Origin: Fennellomyces sp. T-0311 | Taxonomy: Eukaryota; Mucoromycota; Mucoromycetes; Mucorales; Lichtheimiaceae | Length of the DNA stretch: 64,000 nt | Reading direction: 5' to 3' | NCBI GenBank assembly: GCA_025266875.1 | Contig: JALLLT010000006.1 | Location: 1,054,001 to 1,118,000 of the forward strand | In this document: positions 47,178 to 58,502 of the stretch, in pieces | Layout of the letters: each line of letters begins with the position of its first letter | Numbering within the stretch: the stretch's first letter is position 1 | Position numbers and translations under genes: made by a program | Notes under the pieces: model-generated | Database searches by the model: none | What the model saw: the letters and a program-made list of their open reading frames with translations, nothing else | Told to the model about the DNA's origin: nothing

Positions 47178-48544
47178 AATGCTGATGAGAGAAATATAAA
47201 GGAGCGGATGACACACTCGTTGCCTGAAGCCGTCGTTTCAAAAGGAAATTGTGGGAAAAAACACGTTCAGAGGCTCGTAGCACCGTTTTTGTTGAATACT
47301 AGCGATTGCCGAATGTCCAAGTTGCAAAAGATGAAAAAAGAAGGGGTAATCCGAGTAACGCGCGATGGAAAGACACTTGTCCCGGTGCAGGTCGTGGCAA
47401 GAAACTATTTGCAAGTCCGGCTCCTGTTTGCGGAAGATCAAACAGACGATTGAACCCATAAACTTTAACCTTCCAATATACCCGGTACTCATGCTATCTC
47501 GTGGCCTTGTTATCGTTGTGTCCTACCTGAAAACTAGTCCAAGAACTACTTGGTTACTGGCTTACCATTGGTTTAAAAATCGCTTGCAAAGTCAAGGCGT
47601 TTAGGTGCAGCGAAACGCGTTCAAGGATCATTTTTCTATATATATAATTATCACCATTCATTCCATCGTTTCTTAAAACAGATCTATATATTTCATTAAT
47701 TTTACCTCCTCGTTGCATCATAACTGCCTTTTTGGAGCATAAACTGTTGCCGTAGCTTGTCGTTTTTCTAATTCATGGTATTTGTTTACCGTCGTATGCA
47801 CTTTTTGATGGGGACTAATACCATTAACTTCTTTTAGGAAGCATTCTGTCCTGATCAATTATACAGTTCCAGCCTTATATCTGCAATGCATTCCGGTGCT
47901 GTTGCGGGATGCGAATGAAGCACCTGTTTCTCTCCGTTATATGCTTGGTCAGTACCACTACGTTTCTCATGATGATAAATCTCCTCGATAGTCAGTATTT
48001 TTTGTTTACACCATGATACGTACGCGAATCGTCGAATACAATCTCGTCAAATTGCCATATCTAATGAATGAGCCGCCTCTCAGATGATAGGTACTTGAAG
48101 CTATACAGATTGTGAACCCAACGGTTGCCACGCATAGACGACAGTACAGATTGGCTTGTGTGTTAGGGTTAGTTCAAAAGTTATAATTTACTTTTTGAGA
48201 GGAGGTCAGGACTCCAAACTCGGTGCACACGCTACTTTTATTTCTTCCTCCGTTTTCTTAATCATCATTCGACTTCATCTCAAACACTATTAATTCAAGA
48301 GTTGCTCTTGTTATCAGTAAAATGTCAATTGGTTAGCTATATAGTAAGATATACTATCTGTTCCATGTTGACGAGTTAAATCATCTATAAGAGGATGTAT
48401 ATCGAATGCAAGAGAGATCAATGTGGATTTATGAACACAAAAGGGGTACACAATGTGTCCCTTCCACATTGAAGGTCATCCTTTCTCTTCGAAAGCATGC
48501 AGTATCAGTTACCACAATTTTAAATTTTTGAACTGATCCCAGAA
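47178..48544. other. Intergenic region with a small plus-strand ORF
   Basis: Contains the MON2 promoter. An 81-aa frame from ATG 47208 to 47453 (MTHSLPEAVVSKGNCGKKHV start, KEGVIRVTRDGKTLVPVQVV later) begins only 30 bp from the MON2 start on the opposite strand. It has a believable beta-rich core but no recognised family and might be chance. The rest holds nothing assignable. Confidence 0.35.
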
Positions 48545-48890
48545 ATCGAATTTAAGTCCACCAGGCTTGTTCGTGTATCCAACTTGCAAGTTGTACCTCG
48601 ACAAGTGTGATTAACTATTACTGTGCGCTATTGTACTTTTGGAATCGATTTGGCAGCTTGGTTCACAAGGGCAGTGAAGAATACGACCAAATCGATGAAG
48701 CCAAGCATCAGATAACTCAGTATCAAATTGATATCGAAGAGCTAAAGAACTAATATCAGACAAAACCAGCGATGTCAATTTATCTAGCAAGCAAGCGTAC
48801 TCAATTTGTGAAATACGAAGGCTTAAGCCAGCAAGTCTGCATTATTTTTGATTCAATATATTTGATGAGGCCGAATGTGTATTCATCAGA
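48545..48890 (+). pseudogene. HET-domain gene relic
   Basis: Short matches to the intact HET gene at 14469-16018, in order but in changing frames: EFKSTRLVRVSNLQVVP against AFKPTKLVRVSDMQVVT; then GSEEYDQIDEAKHQI against GDEEYERIDEGRHTI; then VKYEGLSQQVCIIF against VKFEGLIQQMCIDF. Stops separate the pieces. The downstream catalytic half and C-terminus are not found. A decayed copy of the family on the opposite strand and 33 kb away. Confidence 0.8.
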
Positions 48891-50199
48891 ATAATCACGA
48901 CGAGCAAATGTGAGAATACTACAGGTAGTCCTTATTTACAAAAGCGCTTATTCAACATTGGCTCTCATTCCCGAATTACAACTGATTGGTCACAAAGCCA
49001 AGAACGGCTTCGACACCGGGAACATTAAGGTAATAGTACAGAGTGAATGGAGAATGCATATATAGACGCGTAAGGAGACGTTCATATCCGGAAATTTCTT
49101 TTTCACTGACCCGTAATGTACGACTTTGTTCAGTCAGCAACATTACAAATGCTAGAACGGATGGGGAAATTTTTCTGCAGAATATGATCACAATTCGGTA
49201 CAATGACACAGCGAGGTCGGCTTGACCAGTTCGAGCCACCAGAGCTGTACTGGGCTCGTAAAGCTTTCGTTAAGACCACCGGTCTTTTACGTTTTCAAGA
49301 CCCCGCAATTAGTGATCGCCTAGATTAATGCCCGGTGATAGGTACCAATTATATGTCAGGTAGCGATATAATACCGTGAATTTCATAATGTATATAGTAG
49401 TGAAAAGGAAAGTACTGTTTATGTCTAACGATAGAATGCCGGACAGGATTCAGTTGCAAGTTTATTCGGTCAACTTTCGAGAAGAATGTTTCGCGTTAAA
49501 GCTGGCCTTCGTTTCTCTGTTGGAGAGTTGGAGTACAGATGCTTATAAGCAGGCTTATCCAATGATATGACTAGAGCGAAGGCAATTCGGGAAGGTCGTT
49601 TGAAATTTCCTCGAACAATAAAGGACGTGCTTTCTGCTCTTGCCATCGAGTCCTCATCTGCAACCAGAGAAATTAAGGTTAGTGGATTTCATATTTGACT
49701 TTTGGAGTTATATATTATATACGGTGTTGTAGTGCTGAACCCATATCTGGCACTATGATTTGTGTTATGCCATGAACTCTTTTGCTGACAAATTCTGCCG
49801 AATTACCAAAATTCGCCCATAAGGATTCCCTTCGTCGCCGACTATAATTTCGAAGAAGTTCATCCCTTTGGGGAAAATGTCCACGCTTACAGATGTACGT
49901 AATGATCAGTGTGGTGGAGCACGAAGGTATGCTGTTATATCATTTACTCCTTACATCACCATTATTATCACTATAAATATACTCACCACTGTATCCTGTT
50001 CTAATTGTGCACATTAAATATCTCGTGAATATACATTTAACTACGTTCGGTCTATGTATATCTATACATGGATTCCTTCAATAACCGTATTATGAATCCG
50101 CAATTATATGATACCATAACATGCGATGGCTCGTAAATGACTAAACTGTTATTTCGAACTTACATTCAAATATACATATCAAACTCTATTACTCAGGTA
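48891..50199. other. Intergenic region
   Basis: 1.3 kb with motif-free short frames (for example 49239-48976 minus and 49376-49570 plus). May contain further relics of the neighbouring pseudogenes, but none could be matched. Confidence 0.35.
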
Positions 50200-51230
50200 C
50201 CAAATGCAACCGACGTAATCGGTCTCGTCGCTGCTGCTCTTGCCTTCACCGATATCTAGCTTCATATCCAACTCGTGACCGCATCAGCTGTAGCAGTCAG
50301 GCATCAAGTAGACCTTGAGCATATGCTAACCAGCCTTGAGAGCGATGAAATCGTGCTTGACTGTGAGCATGTGTACCAAGGTGACATGTTTGATTACAGG
50401 TAATGTCCTTGTCTTTGTCTTTGTCTTTGTCTTTGTATCGCCAATAACAACCCACTAGCCTACGTCCTTCTTGGATGGGAAGTAGGGTACCACCACTGGG
50501 CCCAATTCTTGCAGAGTCACATCATCGTGTTCACGCTCCAACTGCACCTTGATATTGACCACACCGCCAGCAGTGACTGAATCCACGTCTGCAACATCGA
50601 AACCGACTTCGACGTTTGGATACCGGTTGACAAAGTTGGCCACTTCGCGCAACTCGCGCTTGCCCATGCGAAGGACGTCGTTCCGCACATCATCCTCCAA
50701 TTCCATGATATCAAAGACGGATTCAACTTCAGCCTTCTCGCACCGTTTGATGACATCGCTTGTAAAGTATGGTACTTGCTTCAACGGCGAATCGCGATCC
50801 CACATGGCTTGCACACACATTTGGGCCAACTCCATAGCCGCCAGCGCAGGCGATAACCAGCCATTGGATGAAATGACATCCACGCAAGCTTGCAGCAGCG
50901 GAATAACGCGACCCAAGATTAACGACTGGTCAGATTGAAGGTCGGGAGTCAATTGCACGCGAGAAAAGTGAGCTTGCAAAAGAATATTGGTCTTGATGCG
51001 CGGAGTGTTGAACTTGGGTTGCGCGAGCTTCGATGGCAATCGCTCGTAGATACGCTTGAGTACGCCGTCTTCGTGGTGACGAATGGGAATATTGTCAAAC
51101 TCGGTGACAGACGCAACAATCTCGAGCAAACCCTTGATCTTGGTCGTGGCCTTCAAGCTGACGCTGAACATGTCGACAGTGGCATAGTTCGGATCGATCG
51201 TGCGGCACGCTGAATGATGTTGCATAAAAA
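50200..51230 (-). pseudogene. BRR2 C-terminal fragment (pseudogene)
   Basis: BRR2 is the U5 snRNP helicase that unwinds U4/U6. Here only the last part of the second Sec63-like cassette remains, about 330 residues of a protein that normally has over 2000. The open piece reads TVDMFSVSLKATTKIKGLLE, then PLLQACVDVISSNGWLSPAL, GKRELREVANFV and PVVVPYFPSKKDVG, ending in a TAG at 50455-50457 where the family has a Trp. Past it the match continues: WVVIGD, a GTCTTT/AAGACA microsatellite (about 50405-50432, coding KTKTKTK), then VKHDFIALKAG, stop, HMLKVYLMPDCYS, stop, CGHELDMKL. Three in-frame stops, no upstream helicase domains and no introns show a dead, 5'-truncated copy. A functional BRR2 must lie elsewhere. 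Confidence 0.88.
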
Positions 51231-51686
51231 TACATCTGATTGGACTTGTTTCGTATTTCAATTTTCGCGGAAGTCGGTTCAGCTTGCAGATGTAATTGAA
51301 GGACTGCAGCAATAACTTTCAGTACTTCTAACAGCTTGTTCCTCCAAAGCCGAGCGACATTCAGATACATGTATTCTCTTTATACCAAGCGCAACACTTT
51401 ACCATGGTCACCAAATGCGACAGACGGAAACTGTCTCTTTTACCCATGCTTGTTTTGCTTTTCCAAATAACCATTTACCTATTCATCACCACTAATCTTT
51501 GGCACTACTGAGTGGGCGAGAGCGAAGATATTTAAGTCAGCGCTGCGCTTATTGGTTTGATAAAGATAGCGATCTTATCTAAATGGAGCTTTGACAGCAA
51601 ATATAGACTTTTGTGTACGTAGCAACCAACCCGCGATAAAATTTTTTGCCGTCATTATAGCTTTTCTTTCCGTTCGAAACAACAAA
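51231..51686. promoter_or_regulatory. FOL1 upstream region
   Basis: About 450 bp between the BRR2 relic and the FOL1 start. The minus strand carries a short frame (51370 downward, NVARLWRNKLLEVLK) resembling the F-box end VSRVWRNKLLENPS of the gene at 60506; it may be a scrap of that family. The inverted CCAAT sequence ATTGG at about 51550 could be a promoter element for FOL1. Confidence 0.4.
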
Positions 51687-53918
51687 ATGGGCGAAGAGCG
51701 ACAACTCGACAAGATTCTTATAAAGAACCTTGTTCTCAAGAACGTTACCGGTGTCGACTCGTGGCAACGTCTCAAGTCGCAGCCCGTGGTCATTACCGTC
51801 GAGCTCTACACTGACATTACTGCAGCCGGCAATTCGGACCATGTAACCAGTTCGATCCACTACGGCCATGTCACCAAGGCTATCTCCAAGTTGACAGAAA
51901 CTGGCACATTCAAGTCTATTGAGGAACTTGGCCATGCTATTGTACGTGTATGTTGTGTCGACTTCGGTGCCGAGCGCACAACTGTCAGGGTGGAACAGCC
52001 CAAGGCCTTGTTGCACGCCGCGGCTGCTGGTGTATTGCTCAGTCGCGCCAAGGATGACTTCAACGGTATTACCGAAAAGGAGACGACCGGTGTCGCATCT
52101 GGTTTGGGCAAGGAGGATATCGTGTTTGTCAAGGATCTCCGTTTGTCGACGATTATTGGCGTGAATCCATGGGAACGCGAGGAGAAGCAGGTCGTCGTTG
52201 TCAACTTGACTGTATTTCCCTCAATGCTGTTAGCCAAGGATGAAAGCAGCAAGTCATATCATTTGCGAACATTGGTGCGAACATTGACGCGTTATATCGA
52301 ATCATCGGGCTATAAGACTGTGGAAGCGTTTGCCGTGGCCCTGGCTCGGATCGCTATTGAAAAGTGTCACGTCAACAAGATTCGCGTGCGTATCGAGAAG
52401 CCTAGCGCCATTCTCTTTGCTGATGCATCGGGCATTGAAGTTACTCGCGATCGTGCATGGCTGAAGCAAGTTCTTGAACAAGAAAAGGCTGCAAACAAAG
52501 TGTTTGCCCACCACAACGTCGTCGTCGGCAAGGAGGTCCCAGCTCCGTACACCCAAACCGCATATATTGCGTTGGGTAGCAACGTCGGTGACCGTGCCAA
52601 GAACATCTATACCGCGCTCGATCTGCTGGAAAGCGAATGCCAGTCGGTCGTCTTGGATACAAGTTTCCTGTACGAAACTCCACCTATGTATTTCACCGAG
52701 CAACCTGCCTTTTTGAACGCTGCATGCAAGATCGCGACCTGCTTGGAACCGCACCAATTGCTGGAACGATTGAAGCATGTTGAGGCAAGTCTCGGCCGCC
52801 AAGCCAGCTTCCGGAACGCCCCACGACCTGTTGACTTGGATATCTTGTTCTACAACGATCTTGTCATGGAATCCGAAACGCTGTCCATTCCCCACATCGC
52901 CATTCAAGAACGCGAATTCGTGTTGTGGCCACTTTGTGATATTGCCAAAGACATGGAGCATCCCAAGTTATACAAGACATGTGGCCAACTTCTGTCGCAA
53001 CTGCTGAAAGTCGCTGCCGAAACCGAAGAAGGTCCCGCAAAGATCGACAAAGTTATCCCGATCAAAGGAGAACAGATGTGGAAATGGAAGGCCAAGACGT
53101 ACATTATGGGTATTTTGAACACAACGCCAGACAGCTTCTCGGACGGTGGCAGCTATGTGGACGTTGATAAGGCCGTTGCAGCCGCTGAGCGTATGAAGGA
53201 AGAGGGTGCGGATATCATTGATATTGGCGGCATGTCAACACGTCCTGGTGCGGACGATCAGTTCCCAGAGCAAGAAGAAATCGACCGCGTCGTGCCCGTC
53301 ATCAAGAAACTGCGTGAACGAGGATTTGATCTGCCTATTTCGATCGACACATTCCGTGCTTCAGTTGCCGAAGCAGCCGTCCTTGCTGGCGCGTCATTGA
53401 TCAACGATATCAGTGGTGGTGCGCGCGATCCAAACATGCTCCACGTGATGGCCAATACCAAGGTTCCTGTATGCTTGATGCACATGCGCGGCGATGCCAA
53501 AACCATGATGGAAATGACAACATACGAGAACAATGATGTGGTTGAGGATGTGACGCGTCAATTGCACTCGCTTGTGCAGAACGCGTTGGCAGCTGGCGTC
53601 TGTCGATGGAATATTATCATTGATCCTGGATTAGGATTCGCCAAGACGGCTCAACAAGATATCGATATTCTGCGCCACTTGGGTGAGATGGTCAACGGGT
53701 CGGAATCGGTTCTGGACGGGTTCCCTTCACTGATGGGTCCCAGCCGCAAGAAGTTCATTGGTAGCTTGACTGGTGTTGAAAAGGCGGATCAGCGCTCATT
53801 TGGCACGGCTGGTGCGGTTGCGGCAAGTATCGCTGGTGGCGCGAATATCTTGCGCGTGCACGACGTTCGTCCCATGTGGGAAGTTACCCGTGTTTGCGAT
53901 TCCATCTGGCGTTCATAA
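51687..53918 (+). CDS. FOL1: Trifunctional folate synthesis protein FOL1 (DHNA-HPPK-DHPS)
   Basis: Three consecutive steps of tetrahydrofolate synthesis in one polypeptide: dihydroneopterin aldolase, hydroxymethyl-dihydropterin pyrophosphokinase and dihydropteroate synthase. One uninterrupted exon, 743 aa. ATG 51687 (MGEERQLDKILIKNLVLKNV) is preferred over the longer frame because the upstream part has no ATG and no conservation. Two aldolase repeats lie at about 7-118 and 128-245 (IEELGHAIVRVC, then VKDLRLSTIIGVNPWEREEK). HPPK runs 290-430 with YIALGSNVGDRAKNI and RPVDLDILFYNDLVMES. DHPS runs 465-740 with GILNTTPDSFSDGG, DIGGMSTRPGA, SIDTFRA, LINDISGG and DPGLGFAKT. Intronless, in contrast to its intron-rich neighbours. 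All catalytic motifs look intact. Confidence 0.97.
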   Translation: MGEERQLDKILIKNLVLKNVTGVDSWQRLKSQPVVITVELYTDITAAGNSDHVTSSIHYGHVTKAISKLTETGTFKSIEELGHAIVRVCCVDFGAERTTVRVEQPKALLHAAAAGVLLSRAKDDFNGITEKETTGVASGLGKEDIVFVKDLRLSTIIGVNPWEREEKQVVVVNLTVFPSMLLAKDESSKSYHLRTLVRTLTRYIESSGYKTVEAFAVALARIAIEKCHVNKIRVRIEKPSAILFADASGIEVTRDRAWLKQVLEQEKAANKVFAHHNVVVGKEVPAPYTQTAYIALGSNVGDRAKNIYTALDLLESECQSVVLDTSFLYETPPMYFTEQPAFLNAACKIATCLEPHQLLERLKHVEASLGRQASFRNAPRPVDLDILFYNDLVMESETLSIPHIAIQEREFVLWPLCDIAKDMEHPKLYKTCGQLLSQLLKVAAETEEGPAKIDKVIPIKGEQMWKWKAKTYIMGILNTTPDSFSDGGSYVDVDKAVAAAERMKEEGADIIDIGGMSTRPGADDQFPEQEEIDRVVPVIKKLRERGFDLPISIDTFRASVAEAAVLAGASLINDISGGARDPNMLHVMANTKVPVCLMHMRGDAKTMMEMTTYENNDVVEDVTRQLHSLVQNALAAGVCRWNIIIDPGLGFAKTAQQDIDILRHLGEMVNGSESVLDGFPSLMGPSRKKFIGSLTGVEKADQRSFGTAGAVAASIAGGANILRVHDVRPMWEVTRVCDSIWRS

Positions 53919-54335
53919 TTCTTTTTTTTCTATCTTTATTTCCGCATTTTTTTCTGTATATAATTCTCAACAATTCTGTACAAACGTATACTTTTCATCT
54001 TTACTTGCCTAAAGAATAGGTTCAACAGCCTCTCCCTATAAAACTGTCACTTCTCTTATAGCATTGATCTTACTGTGGGTTGCCCGTTTGTGATACTTAC
54101 CACCTGCAAATGGCTGTCAGACCCTTAGTTACATGGACTCAGCAAGCTCCTGCAGTCATATATTCTCTTTGGATCCGTATGGTAAAAAATGGGCCATATC
54201 GTATGCAATTTTATGTGTACCTTTTCGGCTTGCGGCGTCTGACCATAAGAACCAGTTGCATCGCTCGTGTAACTTAGCAATACCATATCATGCTTGGGGC
54301 TATGTCCACCATTCCCATAGCCTATAATTTTTGCC
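53919..54335. other. Spacer FOL1 to F-box gene
   Basis: 417 bp. T-rich 3' flank of FOL1, then the promoter of the next plus-strand gene. No other feature. Confidence 0.45.
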
Positions 54336-56484
54336 ATGTTGTCCAACTGGCTCACCAGTCGATTTAACCAAATCGCAACCTTGTTGGGCATTAGGATTAC
54401 TCCATTTTCGAAGAATGCGTCACCTCAGGGAACCGATCCCATGCAAGTGCTACCAGCCGAAATCTTAACCAATGTCTTTTCGCATCTTGGTCAGAACGAT
54501 TGTATATCGTGTTTGACCGTTTCCCGCCACTGGTACAATGTAGTTCCCCTATACTCTCACGCTATATGGAAAGAATTACGTCTCCATCCCCGTGTCGCAC
54601 ACATGGATAACCATCTCTGTGAACCATATGTGGCAAACCGTATAAAAAGCATCGTGATTGAACCGTCATTTGAGAACGATTGGGCTTTCCTGCCAGAGAA
54701 GGTGTCAGAACAAGATGTATTCGCCTTGCTGAAAAAATGTCTTGATTGGGGATGCGACGATATCGAGTCAATCGGTAGGAGAGATGGTGGGCAGTGTTCC
54801 AGCAAGTACTGATCGCCTAGCGATAGAGTTAATGTATTGCTCCATACAGCTTCAAAGCTGGTTCCAGAATTATTTGGAGTACATGGCATCCAATTTGAAG
54901 CGTCTCAAGATTATCAAACTCTATTCCTGGCTATCCATCCCGCACTTATTCTATACCTTACCAGAGCTTTCTCATTTTACATATCAATCCGTTTCGATCG
55001 AGCAGAATAACGGCAATGATACTCGTATACCACTGTTTCAAGTACCTAGCGATTACCGGACAAAAATCACATACTTATGTCTCAGCCTCAGTACGACAAA
55101 AGAATGGAAGGAGTCCATTGCACGATTGTGTCCCAATTTGCGATGTTTCATTGATGAAAGTTTGATCTTCGACGCAGCATGGGGTGCAGTCGATCTCGAC
55201 TCACTGCTCACTTGGTGTCCAAATATAACCTTCCTCAAGGTCAATGCCGTGGAAAACAGAAACTGGCAACAAGATCCCGATACTTATATCAGCAAGTCTC
55301 AAGGACTCCAGCTCTTTGATGCAAACGACACTTACGGATTTGATCAAATAGCACGACAACTAACGAAAAGTCACGATACATTGCAATATCTGCGCCTTCA
55401 CAGAATATCGGGCACCATTGGTCCTGACTGGTCTTTGGTGTTTGCATCTCTCCAGCTTCCAAAGCTCCGTCATCTAATCCTGCGTTGCAGCAGGTTTAGT
55501 TTTGCTTCATTTGCTTCGATGCTGAACCACTGCCTTGTCCTGGAATCCATCGCTCTGTTCTACATGGCTCCTAAATTACTCCTTGAAATAACTGCTGTCC
55601 AATCCCTCCAAACAATGCAGCACCTCCGATGTCTACAGCTCGATGGTATTTTAGACACAGATGGTCACTCGCTCCTGACCATGCTTGGACGGTTTCCTTT
55701 CTTGCAGCAGTTATTCATCTATCGATCATCTCTGGCTCTCGCACCATCTGCAAAATATGACGGGCTGGAGAAGCTAAAGTTTCTTGACCTAAGCGAAGTA
55801 TCGTGGAAATACGATGGTGATGATATGGAGGCAGCAGTAGCGCACTTTTTTACATGTCTGACTACCAATGGAAAACTCGAGTCATTGCGTTTCAAAGACG
55901 TGCCGACAATTGGTCGCAACGCTCTGCAAGTAATCGCCAAGATCCCATCGCTGAAATATCTTGATTTGCTTATTGACCACGACCTAGTGCATGAACAAGA
56001 CTTATTGGAGTTCATCGGATTGCTCCGTGACACTGTTATCGATATATTGAAATTTATCAACATTGACCGTTTGACGTTTCCTTTACTTGAGGCTTTGGCT
56101 CAATTACCGCGCCTTTCTATGTTCTGCACGGGGTCTAGCCAATATTTTAAGCCTTTCCGGGTAACCGAGGTAGATAAGGACGGCTTAACGCAAATGCTGA
56201 GCAACAGTCCAAACTTGATTGCTATCGTGTTCAACACTGATGTCACGGTTACTGATGGTGGGAAAGCGCCACTCACCGAAGATCAGTTACTTACATTGAT
56301 AAAGGACCAAAGACCTCCACCCAGAATATCCAGATGCTGGAATATTGAATTCGGACACGATTATCGCAGACAACCGGACAGAGATAACGTTATTCATAGT
56401 AGTGTGGTTATCAAATGGTTTGACGTACATTTTTCTTCGAGATTTCATTACGGTCATTCCACCAAAGTACCACCAATGTTCTAA
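54336..56484 (+). CDS. F-box/LRR protein
   Basis: Probable substrate receptor of an SCF ubiquitin ligase. Model: 54336-54774 and 54803-56484, 706 aa. The F-box is at about 36-82: QVLPAEILTNVFSHLGQNDC then LTVSRHWYNVVPLYSHAIWK. The remainder is a long series of leucine-rich repeats (LPKLRHLILRCSRF, LRCLQLDGI, LEKLKFLDLSEVSW, LKYLDLLIDHDL), with a less regular C-terminal end. The two halves are in different frames. They join in frame only if 54775-54802 (GTAGGA...TTCCAG) is removed, a 28-nt segment that begins GT and ends AG. Either it is an extremely short intron, or the frame is broken by an indel in a failing gene. Substrate unknown. Not closely similar to the TPR/F-box/LRR family at 58-60 kb. 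Confidence 0.8.
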
Positions 56485-57169
56485 ATTTTTAGTGGTTCCT
56501 TTACGTATCATAAAAACTATGTTAACTTTATATATATGAAATATGAGGAACTTTGACAAATGTTATTCGTTTTCGATAACCGAATCAAAACAGCATAATA
56601 AGCCATACGTATTGTATATATACTTCATGAAAGGCTTTATTGTCATGGTTTTAACCTTGAACAAATGTTGGTCGTTACGTATTAATTTGGGTCAACTAAG
56701 CGCATACGTATCTAATGGTGCGTCAAACTGTAGCCTATACATCACCTGAGTCTCCTATAACTACTCTGAATAAATGTCGCTGGTAAGAGTGTAATACAAT
56801 TACCAGTGAACACGCACAGCCCTTGTAATGGTGTGTCCATTACAGACGTTATCCAACCTGCAACCCGGTTGATCGCCTGCAGCATCCATATACCGTATTG
56901 ATAGACGTAGCATGCGACAACTCATATGGCGCATGGTTGGATAAGGATATTAGGATTACGTATAGCTTAGATGGAATTTGTAGACTGTAGATCATAGACG
57001 CGTTAGCTATTACCCCCTAGTATCTGACGTATATATAAAGCAGGATTCCTGGATACAGGAATCCTCATCATTTATACTCTCACATAAGGTTCCACCTTCG
57101 GGTCTCACTAATAACATTGTCTGACCTACAGAAACGCACTCGATTGTAAGTATACTGTGGTCTGCACTG
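56485..57169. other. Intergenic region
   Basis: 685 bp, AT-rich, motif-free. A CTCATTTATAC-type sequence near 57065 precedes the LRR relic. Nothing assignable. Confidence 0.4.
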
Positions 57170-58267
57170 TTACAGCCCTGCTTGTGATATTGGGCAATGG
57201 TAGAGGAGGGCTGTCTTCAAGCTCTTGCTAGCATAATGGCTTTGTATTTCTGCTTCCATAAATTCCATATATAGCAAATCCATTTTCCTCAAGCGCTGTA
57301 GTTTTGGAAGAGATTCCGTAAAGGCACCCAGGTTGTCGAACTCAGATTCTGGATCACCGAGCGCTACAACTTCCAGTTCTTCAAGACTTTCAAGTGTAGT
57401 GATAGCCATGCTCACTTCGTTCGTTATAAAATAGCACTGATTGAGGGTTAGGCTGCGTAATTGACGATGACTGAGCAGGAGCGCGAAAACTTGTTCATCT
57501 CGGAAAGCACACCAAATGACTTCAAGGAGCTCTAGTTGCTGAACCTGTGATATATCACGCGAACTATCCTCAAGCACATCATCCTCCTCAAAGACATTGA
57601 AGATGATGTCTCTTAATGAAGTGCATCGATGCACTAATAGTGTAATACATGATGTGAACGGTTTAGACGTCTCCATATGCAAAGTGTGGATACCAACTGG
57701 AACGAATACGTTGACAACTGATCCCGGTCATTCACTTTAGTGAATGTTAAGTTGGTGAAATGTCAGGGTACTGTTGTAGGCATCCAATAGTGTTCTGATC
57801 GAGCGAACGCTGACAGGTCCACCGAGAGTCAGAGATTCGAATCCTTTGGTTGTGAGACCTTGTTGCTGCGTTATGGTATCACCACCAATTCGTTACTCGG
57901 GTTGATGCGAAATACCCCATATTATGGCAATACTGTGTGAGTAACGATAAGGTGTCATCGCTGTAGTCGCTGAATTCGAGATGCTGGAGAGCCGGTGAGC
58001 AGCGAAGCAGAAATCTGATTTGTGCGATGGACTCGTGCAAAGGAAGAAAAGCAGTCAGCGACAGATGAACGTCAGAGATAATTCAGTGAACCATTTCACA
58101 TTGGGTTTTGAATGATACAAGTTTATGTTGGTAGCGAGGATGCGATCTGAACCCTTGAGTTCCAGCCATAGAACCCATATATTAATGGTATTTACCACGC
58201 AAATGCATTGAGTGCTGCTGTACAGCTTGTCAATGCTACATTCTAATGCATGCACCATGGGAACCAT
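57170..58267 (-). pseudogene. LRR pseudogene of the TPR/F-box/LRR family
   Basis: Minus-strand relic parallel to the adjacent gene. The upstream part (58267-58055) is a worn copy of the first LRRs. Near 57990 it reads LLRCSPALQHLEFSDYSDD, aligned with LLR*SPALKHLEFNDYN of the neighbour. The largest open piece (57682-57170) encodes ITLLVHRCTSLRDIIF, LLSHRQLRSLTLNQCYFITN and YASKSLKTALLYHCPISQAG, collinear with the neighbour's C-terminal LRRs. Frameshifts and stops separate the pieces and the TPR and F-box parts are missing. A tandem duplicate in decay. Confidence 0.82.
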
Positions 58268-58502
58268 TTGTCTGTTAGTCAGAAATGAGCACTCTATTAG
58301 TGCTTCCGTTGTTCTTCATCCCAAGTATAGGCACAGGTGCCCAGTGCCAAAGTGATGGCTTCTTGGATCTTATAGTTGATCAGCCCGGGCATGGCTACCA
58401 CATGGCAGTTTTCAACTTTAGTTTATACATAAAGAAAGTAAACCTTAAAAAGTATGTTTTGTACACTGTTATAAACTTTGGGTGTTCGGTGGAAACTAGA
58501 AA
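58268..58502. other. Short spacer between LRR copies
   Basis: 235 bp with no feature other than a short tandem duplication GAAACTAGAAACTAGAAACTA near 58493-58513, at the 3' end of the next gene. Confidence 0.45.

Noticed and set aside
47208..47453. Small gene divergent from MON2
   Set aside because: Starts only 30 bp from the MON2 start, has no recognised family, and may be chance; kept only as a note.
51591..51686. Longer N-terminus of FOL1
   Set aside because: No ATG upstream of 51687 in this frame; the extra residues are not conserved in type.
57826..57845. tRNA-like GATTCGAATCC
   Set aside because: No cloverleaf around it, and it lies inside the LRR relic whose sister copy has the same context.
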